A DNA stretch of 30,657 bases from positions 1 through 30,657 of the forward strand of contig CAJWSN010000002.1 in the NCBI GenBank assembly GCA_913046175.1. The letters are read 5' to 3'. The stretch comes from an uncultured Opitutia bacterium (GTDB lineage Bacteria; Verrucomicrobiota; Verrucomicrobiia; Opitutales; JABJCN01). The position numbers were made by a program, and so were the translations under genes. The notes beneath the pieces are model-generated. The model did no database searches. It saw nothing but the letters and a program-made list of their open reading frames with translations, and had not been told where the DNA came from. Below are positions 15,398 through 23,686 of the stretch, piece after piece; the stretch's first letter is position 1; each line of letters starts with the position of its first letter.

Positions 15398-17695
15398 TTA
15401 GGCCTGTGCCTCGCTGCCTTGTTCGAGATTCATTTTGCGAGCTGGCTTTGGGTGACTATTCGAGGTTTCGCCGAGAGAAACCTCGGGTGCTCCTTGCGAT
15501 GTATAATATTTCTTGTATTGTCCCGTGTAGTACTCTGAGTAATAATATTCAGCAGATTTAGACGCCATATTGTTGAGGATGACCCCGAAAATAGGCTTCC
15601 CGGCCTCCGCAAGTTTTCGCACGGTCAGGCTCGCCGTGTTCCGCTTGACTGTATTATATTTCACAACGAAGAGAATACCATCCACAAAGGGGACGATGTT
15701 AAGGGCGTCACTGACTGCAGCAAGGGGAGGGGAGTCGATGATGATCTTGTCATAATATTGTCGAATCTCATTCATGAGAAACGGGAAATACTCGTTGTTG
15801 AAAATAGTCATGGGCGTACGAGACCGACCCCCTGCAGGAAGAATGTCCAGATTGGTGAAAACCCCAGGAACAATGACTTCCTCCAGGGTTGCTGTGCCCT
15901 GAACATAGTCGAGCAAGCCTGTTGTTAACTCCAATTGCAGGGATTTTGCAATATTGGGTAGTCGCAGGTCGCAATCCAGAAGCAGAACCCGGTTTCCGCT
16001 TTCCGCGTAAGTGAAGGCAAGATTTGTGCTGACAAAGGATTTCCCTTCTCCGGGGATGGTGCTGGTGTTAAGAATGACCTGTGCATCCTTGCTTGCGTCA
16101 TTTACGCCCAAAGTGGAAAAAATGCTACGAAAAGCCTCCTTAACGTGATTATCCTTTGCGGATTCAATGATACGCGCCTTCTTGAACGAGTCGAGTTTGC
16201 GGATTTGCGGGATCACGCCGACCAATGGAAGCTTGATCACCTGCTCAATGTCAAACGGGCTCTTCACCCGGTTGTCTATGAAGGCGGTGAAAAATACCAT
16301 GAATAGACCGAATCCGGCGCCTCCAATCGTTCCAAAAGCCAAATTTAGGGTCAGACTGGGCGTGAAATGCTTGGTGGGAGCGACCCCGTCCACATAAATG
16401 TTCACGCTGGAATTTTTTGTGTCTGTGCGAACATCCTCCTTGAATTTAAGCATTCGCAGATGTTCCAGTGATTTGCGTGCCTGCTCCAGTTTACGCGTTA
16501 GTCCTCCATATTCCTCCCTGTTTTTCTCCAGGGCGAGATATTCCTGCTCCTTGATGGCCACATCGCGTTGAGCTTCCTTATAATGAACTGTTGCCAGGAG
16601 GTGTTCGGCTTCGGCTTTATTGCGTGCCATTAAAATGGCATTATCTAACTCCTTCTTGACCAGAGCCTGTGCCTGCAGGGCCTGAAGCATTTTGGGGTGT
16701 TTGCTTCGGTAGCGTGCTGCAAGCAATCCCAGTTCCTCTTTTTTCAGGCTGTTTCTCGCTACCAGTGTGGCAACGTGGGTGGTGTTGGATATAAAGCCCA
16801 AATCCAGCAGAGAACGCCCTTCTGCCTCATAGGCAAGGAGTTGTTGCCAGCGAGATTCAACGGCCTTGCGTACGTCATCCTTTTTAATGAGATGCTCCCT
16901 TAAAACGGTAAGCTCCCGCAGGAATATGTTCTCTTCACTGTCCAGTCCCAAGCTAGTGAATTGGGTCTTATAGTTGACGGCTTTTGCTTCCAAGACGAGG
17001 ACGTCCTTCTCTTTTTCTTGAATTTCCGTGCCTAGTTTTGAAATATCGCTGATGCCTTTTTTAAGGCTTTGATCCAATTGATATTCGCGGAAGGACTGGG
17101 CAAAATGATTAACCACTGTCGCGGCAATTTCCGGATTAGGGTGGATGTACTCAATCTGGATGACCAAGCTGAGCCTCTTGGGTATAATCCTGCGTTTTTC
17201 ATGGAGGATGGGGCCCGCAACAATGGGATCCTCCTCGTCCCGGCCTCCATTCTTGTCCATCTTTTGGTATGGCTCCATAAAATTGTTGTAGTCCACTTCG
17301 CTGGCTTTTAGCCGCGTTTCCACCATGCTGGTGATGGTCGGACTTTTCAGGATGTTCGCCCAAGTGTTAAAGTCTTCATGACTTCCAATATTGTCCTGGT
17401 TTTTTTCATTGCCGGTATCAATGGGAGTGTTACCGAAGCGCTCCATGCGCAATTCGGCTACACTTTTGTACTCCTTGGGTTTTTTCAGGGTGTAGAGCAG
17501 AACACCGGTGATGATAATGGCAAAACAGAAGAGGAACAACCAAAAGCGTTCCCGGAAAATAATGATATAATCTTTTAACGACCGATGTTCCTGAGGCTCC
17601 GCATCATATCCGCCATAATTGTACCCATAACCACCATAATAGCGATATCCGCGATAAGAAGAATTACTGGAATCCTCTGGCGGTTCCGAGTCCAT
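15398..17695 (-). CDS. Wzz/BY-kinase fusion, exopolysaccharide tyrosine autokinase
   Basis: The 765-residue protein combines a polysaccharide co-polymerase (Wzz) region with a bacterial tyrosine kinase. TM1 is near 52-71 (FWLFLFCFAIIITGVLLY), a long periplasmic coiled coil follows, and TM2 is near 455-480 (LAFGTIGGAGFGLFMVFF). The cytoplasmic kinase has Walker A PGEGKS (548-553), Walker A' LLLDCDLR (~570-577) and Walker B IIIDSPP (~650-656). The C-terminal tyrosine cluster (716-732, EYYYSEYYTGQYKKYY) is the usual autophosphorylation tail. It controls chain length and export of an exopolysaccharide. Unusually, the N-terminus also has a Tyr/Gly-rich stretch (residues 14-30, YRGYRYYGGYGYNYGGY). 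It is the last gene of a minus-strand trio, 25 bases after the OPX gene. Confidence 0.95.
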   Translation of the reverse strand: MDSEPPEDSSNSSYRGYRYYGGYGYNYGGYDAEPQEHRSLKDYIIIFRERFWLFLFCFAIIITGVLLYTLKKPKEYKSVAELRMERFGNTPIDTGNEKNQDNIGSHEDFNTWANILKSPTITSMVETRLKASEVDYNNFMEPYQKMDKNGGRDEEDPIVAGPILHEKRRIIPKRLSLVIQIEYIHPNPEIAATVVNHFAQSFREYQLDQSLKKGISDISKLGTEIQEKEKDVLVLEAKAVNYKTQFTSLGLDSEENIFLRELTVLREHLIKKDDVRKAVESRWQQLLAYEAEGRSLLDLGFISNTTHVATLVARNSLKKEELGLLAARYRSKHPKMLQALQAQALVKKELDNAILMARNKAEAEHLLATVHYKEAQRDVAIKEQEYLALEKNREEYGGLTRKLEQARKSLEHLRMLKFKEDVRTDTKNSSVNIYVDGVAPTKHFTPSLTLNLAFGTIGGAGFGLFMVFFTAFIDNRVKSPFDIEQVIKLPLVGVIPQIRKLDSFKKARIIESAKDNHVKEAFRSIFSTLGVNDASKDAQVILNTSTIPGEGKSFVSTNLAFTYAESGNRVLLLDCDLRLPNIAKSLQLELTTGLLDYVQGTATLEEVIVPGVFTNLDILPAGGRSRTPMTIFNNEYFPFLMNEIRQYYDKIIIDSPPLAAVSDALNIVPFVDGILFVVKYNTVKRNTASLTVRKLAEAGKPIFGVILNNMASKSAEYYYSEYYTGQYKKYYTSQGAPEVSLGETSNSHPKPARKMNLEQGSEAQA

Positions 17696-17720
17696 AGGGC
17701 GTATTGGTCGCAGATGGCCT

Positions 17721-18575
17721 TTAGGTGAGGCGCTCCGGAACGTATATGATATCCCCGTCCCTTAGCTGAATATCCCGTGTCTTGGAATCCCGCATGATGC
17801 GCTCGACATCGACTTCCTGCACCTGCTGTTGGTTTTGTTGGTCCTTGCGCTTGAGTTGCACCTTGGTCGTCCTTGCGAGTCGGGTGAAACCACCTGCGCC
17901 GCTAATCGCTTCGACCAGGGTTAATTTGCGGTCAGCAGGAACGGGGACAAACCCCGGGCGGTTGACTTGGCCAAGCACGTTAACCTTGCTTCTGAGTTCT
18001 GGGATGAAAATGATGTCTCCATCCTGCAATTCAATGTCTCGGGTTTCAGGGTTGCTCATGATTCTTTCAACATTGATATCTCTGACATGAAGCTTTCCTG
18101 TTGCGTCCATCCTCTTTAACTGAACCTTGGTTTTATCAGCGATCCGGTTGAAGTCCCCTGCGCTGCTGATTGCCTCGATCAAGGTTAGTTTTCGATCTGG
18201 AGGGATGGATACAAAACCCGCACGGGTCACGTCTCCCAGGACACTCACTTTTTGCGGGGAAAACTCTAGGACCGCCACGGTAATCCGAGGATGGACCAGA
18301 AACTCCTCATCGTAGTAGCGAAAGGCGATCTCCTTTTGCGCCATGGCTATGGTCATGCCAGCAATACGGAAGGGCTTTATTAGCTTTAGGTGAACCATTC
18401 CGTCCGCTTCAATACGGGTCTGGCGGATGAGGTCTTGTTCCTGATAAACATCCACCTGTATGAGGTCCGAAGGACGAAGTACATAATTCTGGGTGTTTAC
18501 GTTCGTTGCTACACTTTGAGCGGACGCGTGACCGGACAACAGCAGGAACGAGGAGATACATATTAGCCTCTTCAT
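17721..18575 (-). CDS. Polysaccharide export protein (OPX/Wza-like) with two SLBB domains
   Basis: The 284-residue protein has a cleavable signal peptide (to about ASA-QS, residue 20), a Poly_export domain (YVLRPSDLIQVDVYQEQDL, residues 31-105) and two SLBB domains (about 109-192 and 197-280). The two are strikingly alike (VxVLGxVxRxGFVxxPxDRKLTLxEAIS... DGDIIxxPE). OPX proteins form the periplasmic/outer-membrane passage for exopolysaccharide with the Wzz/BY-kinase encoded next to it. There is no lipobox cysteine and no obvious C-terminal amphipathic helix of the Wza type, so it probably depends on a separate outer-membrane barrel, consistent with the barrel gene directly upstream. The ATG at 18575 gives a normal signal peptide. 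Confidence 0.93.
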   Translation of the reverse strand: MKRLICISSFLLLSGHASAQSVATNVNTQNYVLRPSDLIQVDVYQEQDLIRQTRIEADGMVHLKLIKPFRIAGMTIAMAQKEIAFRYYDEEFLVHPRITVAVLEFSPQKVSVLGDVTRAGFVSIPPDRKLTLIEAISSAGDFNRIADKTKVQLKRMDATGKLHVRDINVERIMSNPETRDIELQDGDIIFIPELRSKVNVLGQVNRPGFVPVPADRKLTLVEAISGAGGFTRLARTTKVQLKRKDQQNQQQVQEVDVERIMRDSKTRDIQLRDGDIIYVPERLT

Positions 18576-18647
18576 GTAAGTGTCAACCTAGAGGCAACAT
18601 GCCTATGAATCAACAGATTTTTCTGTCCATTCCTTTTCTTTCTTGGT

Positions 18648-19853
18648 TCAGTAAAGGAAGGAACTGCCGAGGGAAAAATTATGGTTCTTGTAGTCGTAGG
18701 AGTCGCCTGACATCTTAAACTCGCTCCAATCATACCTGTAACCGGTGCGGAACTCCCAGTGGGATTTACTGGGTTTGAGGGTCAGCGTGGCGCCACCGTT
18801 GACCCCCAGGTCCTTGCGGCCTGTTGAATATTCACTGTGTCGGATCTGGCCTTTGGTATTTAGGGTCAAAGCCCGGTTGAAAAGAAGATCAAACCCGGCA
18901 TTCGCACTGCTAATCTCGATGGTGGCACCTTCCTTGGACCCAACGGAGAAATCCCTGAACAAACCAGCCCTGAGGTGCAACTTTTCTGTCGCCATAAATT
19001 TCCAGTGCACATCTGTTGCAAAGGAGTGTTGCGGATCATTTTTGCGGAGATTTCGATTTTGATAACCGACGACCACTTGCACGTCGGTCTTCGCCGTGAC
19101 ATGACCCAACAGGCTGACATGAAGGTAATGATCTGTGTATTTTGGTCCAAGGTCACCGTTTGGCCATTTCTCCACATCGTTGCGTCGCAACCGGTAACCC
19201 AGCGAGGATTCCAGTTTTGGGGTCACCTTGTAGAACAGGGTGAAGGGAATCACCATTTCCTTCAGGTCACGGAAGTTGTCGTTACCGTTTTTATCGGGTG
19301 CATAATTTGTCCCAGTCCATGTAACGCCGGAGCGAAAACCAGTTTTTGGGCTGAAAGCAATATGGAAGTTAAGGCCAAAATTTTCCAGTGTGCTTTGAAC
19401 AATATCATCTTCAAGGCGCGCATTGGAAGGCGACTCGTAGACCTCGCTCGAAATATTCTGCATGGTCTCACGAGTTACGTAAAACGCATTTAAGCTGAAA
19501 AGATCGCCATTGTATCCCGTTTGAAACGCGATGTTCCAAGGTTCTTCATTGAAGTAATCTTCATCCAAAAAATGGATGAAGCTGCGCCTTGCAGCGAGGG
19601 AGAAATTTATATGTGGGCTTTGCTCGAAAAGTGTAAATTGGAGTCCAGGAGTGAAACTGATAATGGTGTCACTTCGGGCCTTTTTGTTGTCAACCGCCAT
19701 GGTGATGTTCGATAGTGACTTCAATTCCAAGTCACCCTCAACATGCAAAGCCGCATGTTTGCCCAGAGTCACCATTGGTGCGCCAACAAGCCTGATTCCT
19801 GCAATGAACAGGAAACCCGCCATGATTGGAAATGTGACTTTTGCGAGCTTCAT
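18648..19853 (-). CDS. Outer-membrane beta-barrel protein (BBP2-like)
   Basis: The 401-residue protein has a signal peptide (to about LVGA, residue 25) and then many alternating amphipathic strands with regular turns (SSLGYRLRRND, TDVQVVVGYQNRNLRKND, WEFRTGYRYDWSEFK). It ends in an aromatic residue (GSSFLY), as expected for Bam-inserted barrels. The pattern fits the putative beta-barrel porin BBP2 group often found beside OPX and BY-kinase genes. Here it heads the export trio with a 72-base gap to the OPX gene. Its likely role is the outer-membrane pore for the exopolysaccharide, inferred from context. No enzymatic motif was seen. Strand count was not computed. Confidence 0.8.
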   Translation of the reverse strand: MKLAKVTFPIMAGFLFIAGIRLVGAPMVTLGKHAALHVEGDLELKSLSNITMAVDNKKARSDTIISFTPGLQFTLFEQSPHINFSLAARRSFIHFLDEDYFNEEPWNIAFQTGYNGDLFSLNAFYVTRETMQNISSEVYESPSNARLEDDIVQSTLENFGLNFHIAFSPKTGFRSGVTWTGTNYAPDKNGNDNFRDLKEMVIPFTLFYKVTPKLESSLGYRLRRNDVEKWPNGDLGPKYTDHYLHVSLLGHVTAKTDVQVVVGYQNRNLRKNDPQHSFATDVHWKFMATEKLHLRAGLFRDFSVGSKEGATIEISSANAGFDLLFNRALTLNTKGQIRHSEYSTGRKDLGVNGGATLTLKPSKSHWEFRTGYRYDWSEFKMSGDSYDYKNHNFSLGSSFLY

Positions 19854-20077
19854 TTAATGCCTAAACTCGCCTTTTGGCGTAAACTCTTCGAGGTAGAAGC
19901 CATCAACCTATAAAAGCATGGTTAATGTCCGATTGTGGGTCGCGAGGCAAGCTTGGAAAAAGAAAACAGATTATATCCACTCTTAATCAATACATTTTTA
20001 TTTACGAGAATGACAGTTTCTTCCATTTTAAAAGAACCCCTGCAAAGCATTTCCCTTAAGGAAATTTATTTATTGAA

Positions 20078-21736
20078 ATGAAGAAGGAGCTTAAGAGCCA
20101 TGCTGAACCGGCACTGTTGGGTTTTGCCTTGCGAACTTTCCCCGCGGGATCCCGGCCCCGAATACACTTTCGGTGGGGACGGATTTTTCTTTTCCTTTTC
20201 ACATTGATGGCAATTGCCTGGCTAACTTTCGCAGGTGCGCTATATATGTACTTCAAGAACCGTTTGTTTTTTGACGAAGTCACATACGCCAAGATGGTGG
20301 CATTGCCATTTCGTATTGATGCACACAGAAAGGAGCTGGGTGACTTCCATATTTCAAAAGCCAAGAAACTTCTTCGCCAAAAGAAATATCGGGAGGCCTT
20401 GGATTTTCTTCGTGCCGGTGTCGCTCGGTCCCCGGGAAATCTTGAAGGGCGTCGTCTTCTCTCCGAGTTTTTTGATTTTGGCCTAAAGCAACAGGATGAT
20501 GCAGCAGAAATATTGGTTCAAGGCGTGGCCCATGGTGGTGTGGGCAACCCCGAATACATGTCCACAGTTTATCGCTACCTGCTTCATCATGAGTATGATG
20601 ATCGAGTCATTGACCTAGGGGAGGATTTGCTGAAGGAAGAGATTGAACTGGATAAAGTAAGTCGGCTCACGGCTCTTGCCACAGCCACAGCCTATTTTAA
20701 CCTCCATAAGTTTGAAAAGGCACAGTGGCATATCAAAGAGTACAACCTGCAGGAAGTACCGGAAGGCAATATATTGTCTGCCCAGGTTCTATGGGAACAG
20801 GGTGAGCATCAAGCGGCTCTTGGCATTCTTGAGCGGACTTCACGGCAATTTCCCCAAGCGGCACAGGTTTTTACACGAATCAGCGATTACAACGCAGAGG
20901 CAGGTGATCTCGACAAAGCCCGCAGGAACGCGGTCCTTGCCCAGGTTACCAATCCCATGAGCCTGGATGTTGCTCTCAAGGTGCTGAAACTCGAAGTTGG
21001 GCTGAAGATGACGGAACGCGCCAAAAGCAATTTTGATGAAATTTTGGAAAATTTTGGGTACGACCTTCCCGCGCTTCTTAAAATTGCCTCCGTGACGGCT
21101 GGTTTTGGAAACCAGGAATTTGCAAAACGTGTGCACGACCATGCCCGGCAGGCGGGAATGGAGGACACCCGATTTCAAATTGCAATCCTGTCCGCCATGG
21201 TGATTGGCGCTGACTTCCCCAATGCGAGTAAGTTTGGAGCCAGTCTGCTCAAGGATGCGGACCAATGGAGGGTGCGGTACCAAAAGGGACTGGTTTTGGG
21301 TCTTTTGTCTGTTGCCGCCTTTGGTGGTGGAGACTTGGAGCGGGGTCGCTTTTTTATGAAGGAGTTTCTGCAGGCGCCCCTGTTGCCTCCCGATGAAATC
21401 CATCATCTTGCCACTCATTTCCAGAAGACCGGCATGCTCGTGGAACAAAGGAAGATTTTGGATTTTGGCAGGGAGAAGCACCCGGATTATCGGCCGATTT
21501 TGGAGGAATTGCTTAAACAGGACCTTGCCCAAGGAAACTACGATGCTTTGCCCGAACATCTTCATGACGTTTTAAAGGTACGTCGCAAGAATGTGCAATT
21601 ACTACGTAAATGTCAGGATGTTTTAGCCCGTGACCGCTTTCTATTCCTGCCGGAGCGACAGGAGTTAATGGAAAGCCTTGAGAATGCGCTTCGCAGCGTG
21701 GAAGCAGAAGGAGGATTGCCACCTTCCCGAATCTGA
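20078..21736 (+). CDS. Membrane-anchored TPR-repeat protein, function unknown
   Basis: The 552-residue protein has a basic N-terminus and one membrane segment (about 35-58, RIFLFLFTLMAIAWLTFAGA). The rest is helical, with TPR-like units such as AKKLLRQKKYREALDFLRAGVARSPGNLEGRRLLSEF and DLDKARRNAVLAQVTNPMSLDVALKVLKLE, across perhaps ten repeats. No catalytic motif was found. Because it follows the divergent exopolysaccharide trio by 224 bases, a role as an envelope scaffold for that system is possible, though unproven. The ATG at 20078 has AAGGAA about 14 bases upstream. It ends ten bases before the Fur-family gene, so the two are probably co-transcribed. Confidence 0.8.
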   Translation: MKKELKSHAEPALLGFALRTFPAGSRPRIHFRWGRIFLFLFTLMAIAWLTFAGALYMYFKNRLFFDEVTYAKMVALPFRIDAHRKELGDFHISKAKKLLRQKKYREALDFLRAGVARSPGNLEGRRLLSEFFDFGLKQQDDAAEILVQGVAHGGVGNPEYMSTVYRYLLHHEYDDRVIDLGEDLLKEEIELDKVSRLTALATATAYFNLHKFEKAQWHIKEYNLQEVPEGNILSAQVLWEQGEHQAALGILERTSRQFPQAAQVFTRISDYNAEAGDLDKARRNAVLAQVTNPMSLDVALKVLKLEVGLKMTERAKSNFDEILENFGYDLPALLKIASVTAGFGNQEFAKRVHDHARQAGMEDTRFQIAILSAMVIGADFPNASKFGASLLKDADQWRVRYQKGLVLGLLSVAAFGGGDLERGRFFMKEFLQAPLLPPDEIHHLATHFQKTGMLVEQRKILDFGREKHPDYRPILEELLKQDLAQGNYDALPEHLHDVLKVRRKNVQLLRKCQDVLARDRFLFLPERQELMESLENALRSVEAEGGLPPSRI

Positions 21737-21746
21737 GGAGCTAACG

Positions 21747-22178
21747 GTGAATACTTCCAAGACCGAAAGGTTGCAGGTTGCCTTGGCCGCCCTGAAGGCC
21801 CGGGGGCATCGGCTAACCAGTCCGCGCAAGTCGATCCTGCAGGTTATGGCTACCGAGCATCGCCCATTATCAGCCGAGGTCATTCGTGCCAAGGTAGAAC
21901 GGAAAAGCCCTTGTGATCTTGCCACAGTCTACAGGAACATGGAAATGTGCCAGAGTGCTGGCATCGTGCAAAAATGCATGCTGGAAAACGGAAAAGTGCT
22001 CTTTGAGTTGATAAACGAGCGGGATCACCATCATCACATCATTTGCAGGAAGTGTGAACGCACGGAATGCATAGATGTGTGTTTAAGTGAGGAAATTGCC
22101 ATGATTGCGACAAGACACGGGTTTACAAAGGTCGATCATGTCCTGGAGCTTTACGGGCATTGCAGGGACTGTCGATAG
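21747..22178 (+). CDS. Fur-family metal-responsive transcriptional regulator
   Basis: The 143-residue protein has the Fur layout: a winged-helix DNA-binding domain (ARGHRLTSPRKSILQVM ... LATVYRNMEMCQSAGIV) and a dimerisation domain with ERDHHHHIICRKC, followed by ECIDVC and C-terminal GHCRDCR. The paired CxxC motifs form the structural zinc site; the HHHH stretch lies at the regulatory metal site. Its specificity (Fe, Zn or peroxide) cannot be read from the sequence; the close cysteine arrangement resembles Zur-like members. The GTG at 21747 is chosen because GAGGAG (21735-21740) lies six bases before it; the upstream frame belongs to the TPR gene end. It stops three bases from the convergent NamZ gene. 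Confidence 0.93.
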   Translation: MNTSKTERLQVALAALKARGHRLTSPRKSILQVMATEHRPLSAEVIRAKVERKSPCDLATVYRNMEMCQSAGIVQKCMLENGKVLFELINERDHHHHIICRKCERTECIDVCLSEEIAMIATRHGFTKVDHVLELYGHCRDCR

Positions 22179-22181
22179 GTC

Positions 22182-23465
22182 TTAGATTTTCTTGTAAATC
22201 CAGAACGCCCGGCTTTTCTTCTGAAACTCCTTTGCCTCTCTTCGCCAGAGATTAAAAAAGCTTTTCAAATCTACATTTCTTCCCTTTCTGGCGATTGATT
22301 GCCACCAAGCCTCAGAACCGACATGCTTGTTGAAAAGCAAAGCCTTCCCGGGCTCTGCCACTGCAAATGGATTGTCCATCCAGATGCAGGTCTGGTGCAT
22401 CATATGGAAGCTTAATTCCGTGGGGCGGAATGTCTGCCAGTTGTTAACCTTAACGTACAATCCCTCATTTTGTTTGCTGTCCTTTCTCCTGACAAAGGAA
22501 ATGCCCGGGATTTTTCTCGAAGCCATGGCGGTTTCCAGTTCTTCCAGTGATTTTCCGCGAAATGTCAGGAAGCGAAACGGATAATCTGTACCAATACCGT
22601 GTTTAAAGCCCCCCATTTGTGCGCCCAGCCCGGTCATGGAATAGCCTAAAGCGGCGGAGAGATCTGGGATGTAAGTTGAGGTGGGAACCCAGTCAAGGTT
22701 GGTTTTGTCCCATAGCATGCTTCGTTTCCAGCCCGCCATGGGCACGATCCGCAGTCGCCCTTTTCTACGAAACCGCTCTTCTATGTCGAGAGCACCGGGA
22801 GTTTCCTTGGCCATGCGCGCAAGCTCCCCAATGGTCAACCCATGTACATATGGCACCTGAAAGGCACCCACGTAGCTCATGTATTTTTTCTCGAGCATGG
22901 GGCCATCAACCTTTAGCCCTCCAAGGGGGTTGGGTCGGTCCAGAACCACCATTTCCAGATTATTCTCAAAACAAGCCTCCATCGCATATCGCATACAGCT
23001 TATGTATGTGTAGGAGCGCACCCCAACATCCTGCAGGTCGACCACAAGCACATCAATACCGGACAACATTTCAGCGGTAGGCTTTCGGTATTTGCCGTAA
23101 AGTGAATACACGCGCAGTTTCGTTTTCTTATCGATTCGATCCTGTACGGGTACGTTGGCTTTCTCGTCACCATAGATTCCATGTTCTGGACCGTACAGGG
23201 CAACCAGATTTACCTTTTGACTGCCATGGAGAACATCGATGGTACTTTTCCCCTGGCTGTTGACGCCTGCTGGGTGGGTTAGCAGGCCCACCCGTTTTTC
23301 CTGCAGATATTTAAACTGGAGGGCTTCCAGGCGGTCAATTCCCAGAAGAAACCTTTCTTGCCCAATGCTTTTCTCTTCCTTGGTTTCAGCCATGCCCAAC
23401 CCCGCCGGACCGGCAAGCAGTATGAAAAGCACCTGAAGCGCCAACCTAAGATCTGGTTGCAGCAT
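22182..23465 (-). CDS. namZ: NamZ-type exo-beta-N-acetylmuramidase (DUF1343)
   Basis: The 427-residue protein has a secretory leader (to about GMA, residue 26) and the DUF1343 signature regions: KRVGLLTHPAGVNSQG, ALYGPEHGIYGDE, LVVDLQDVGVRSYTY, VVLDRPNPLGG and YVHGLTIGELA. The glutamate of GPEHG is among the invariant family residues. Family members such as Bacillus YbbC (NamZ) remove N-acetylmuramic acid from the non-reducing ends of peptidoglycan fragments outside the cytoplasm, so this is likely a wall-turnover or scavenging enzyme. The ATG at 23465 yields a reasonable signal peptide. No muropeptide transporter or MurQ partner is adjacent. It converges tightly with the Fur-family gene. Confidence 0.9.
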   Translation of the reverse strand: MLQPDLRLALQVLFILLAGPAGLGMAETKEEKSIGQERFLLGIDRLEALQFKYLQEKRVGLLTHPAGVNSQGKSTIDVLHGSQKVNLVALYGPEHGIYGDEKANVPVQDRIDKKTKLRVYSLYGKYRKPTAEMLSGIDVLVVDLQDVGVRSYTYISCMRYAMEACFENNLEMVVLDRPNPLGGLKVDGPMLEKKYMSYVGAFQVPYVHGLTIGELARMAKETPGALDIEERFRRKGRLRIVPMAGWKRSMLWDKTNLDWVPTSTYIPDLSAALGYSMTGLGAQMGGFKHGIGTDYPFRFLTFRGKSLEELETAMASRKIPGISFVRRKDSKQNEGLYVKVNNWQTFRPTELSFHMMHQTCIWMDNPFAVAEPGKALLFNKHVGSEAWWQSIARKGRNVDLKSFFNLWRREAKEFQKKSRAFWIYKKI

Positions 23466-23686
23466 GTTACTCTGTTCAGTCTGGTCTCAATCCTTTCATA
23501 ATCATACAGAGGGAATCGTATGCGAAATCAACCTTGTTTTGCAAAATTTGCTTCAACCGATTGATCATCCGGCGCTTTCAGGAACCCCCAAGCGATCTTC
23601 AGGCACCTGCATATCGTCTGGCCATTTGGTTCTGGCAACTTGTTTCAAGCCAATAAAAAACCAACCCCCAACAATATACATGACTA

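Noticed and set aside
20840..21565. 241-residue minus-strand frame inside the TPR gene
   Set aside because: No motifs or ribosome binding site; the TPR frame on the opposite strand is convincing.
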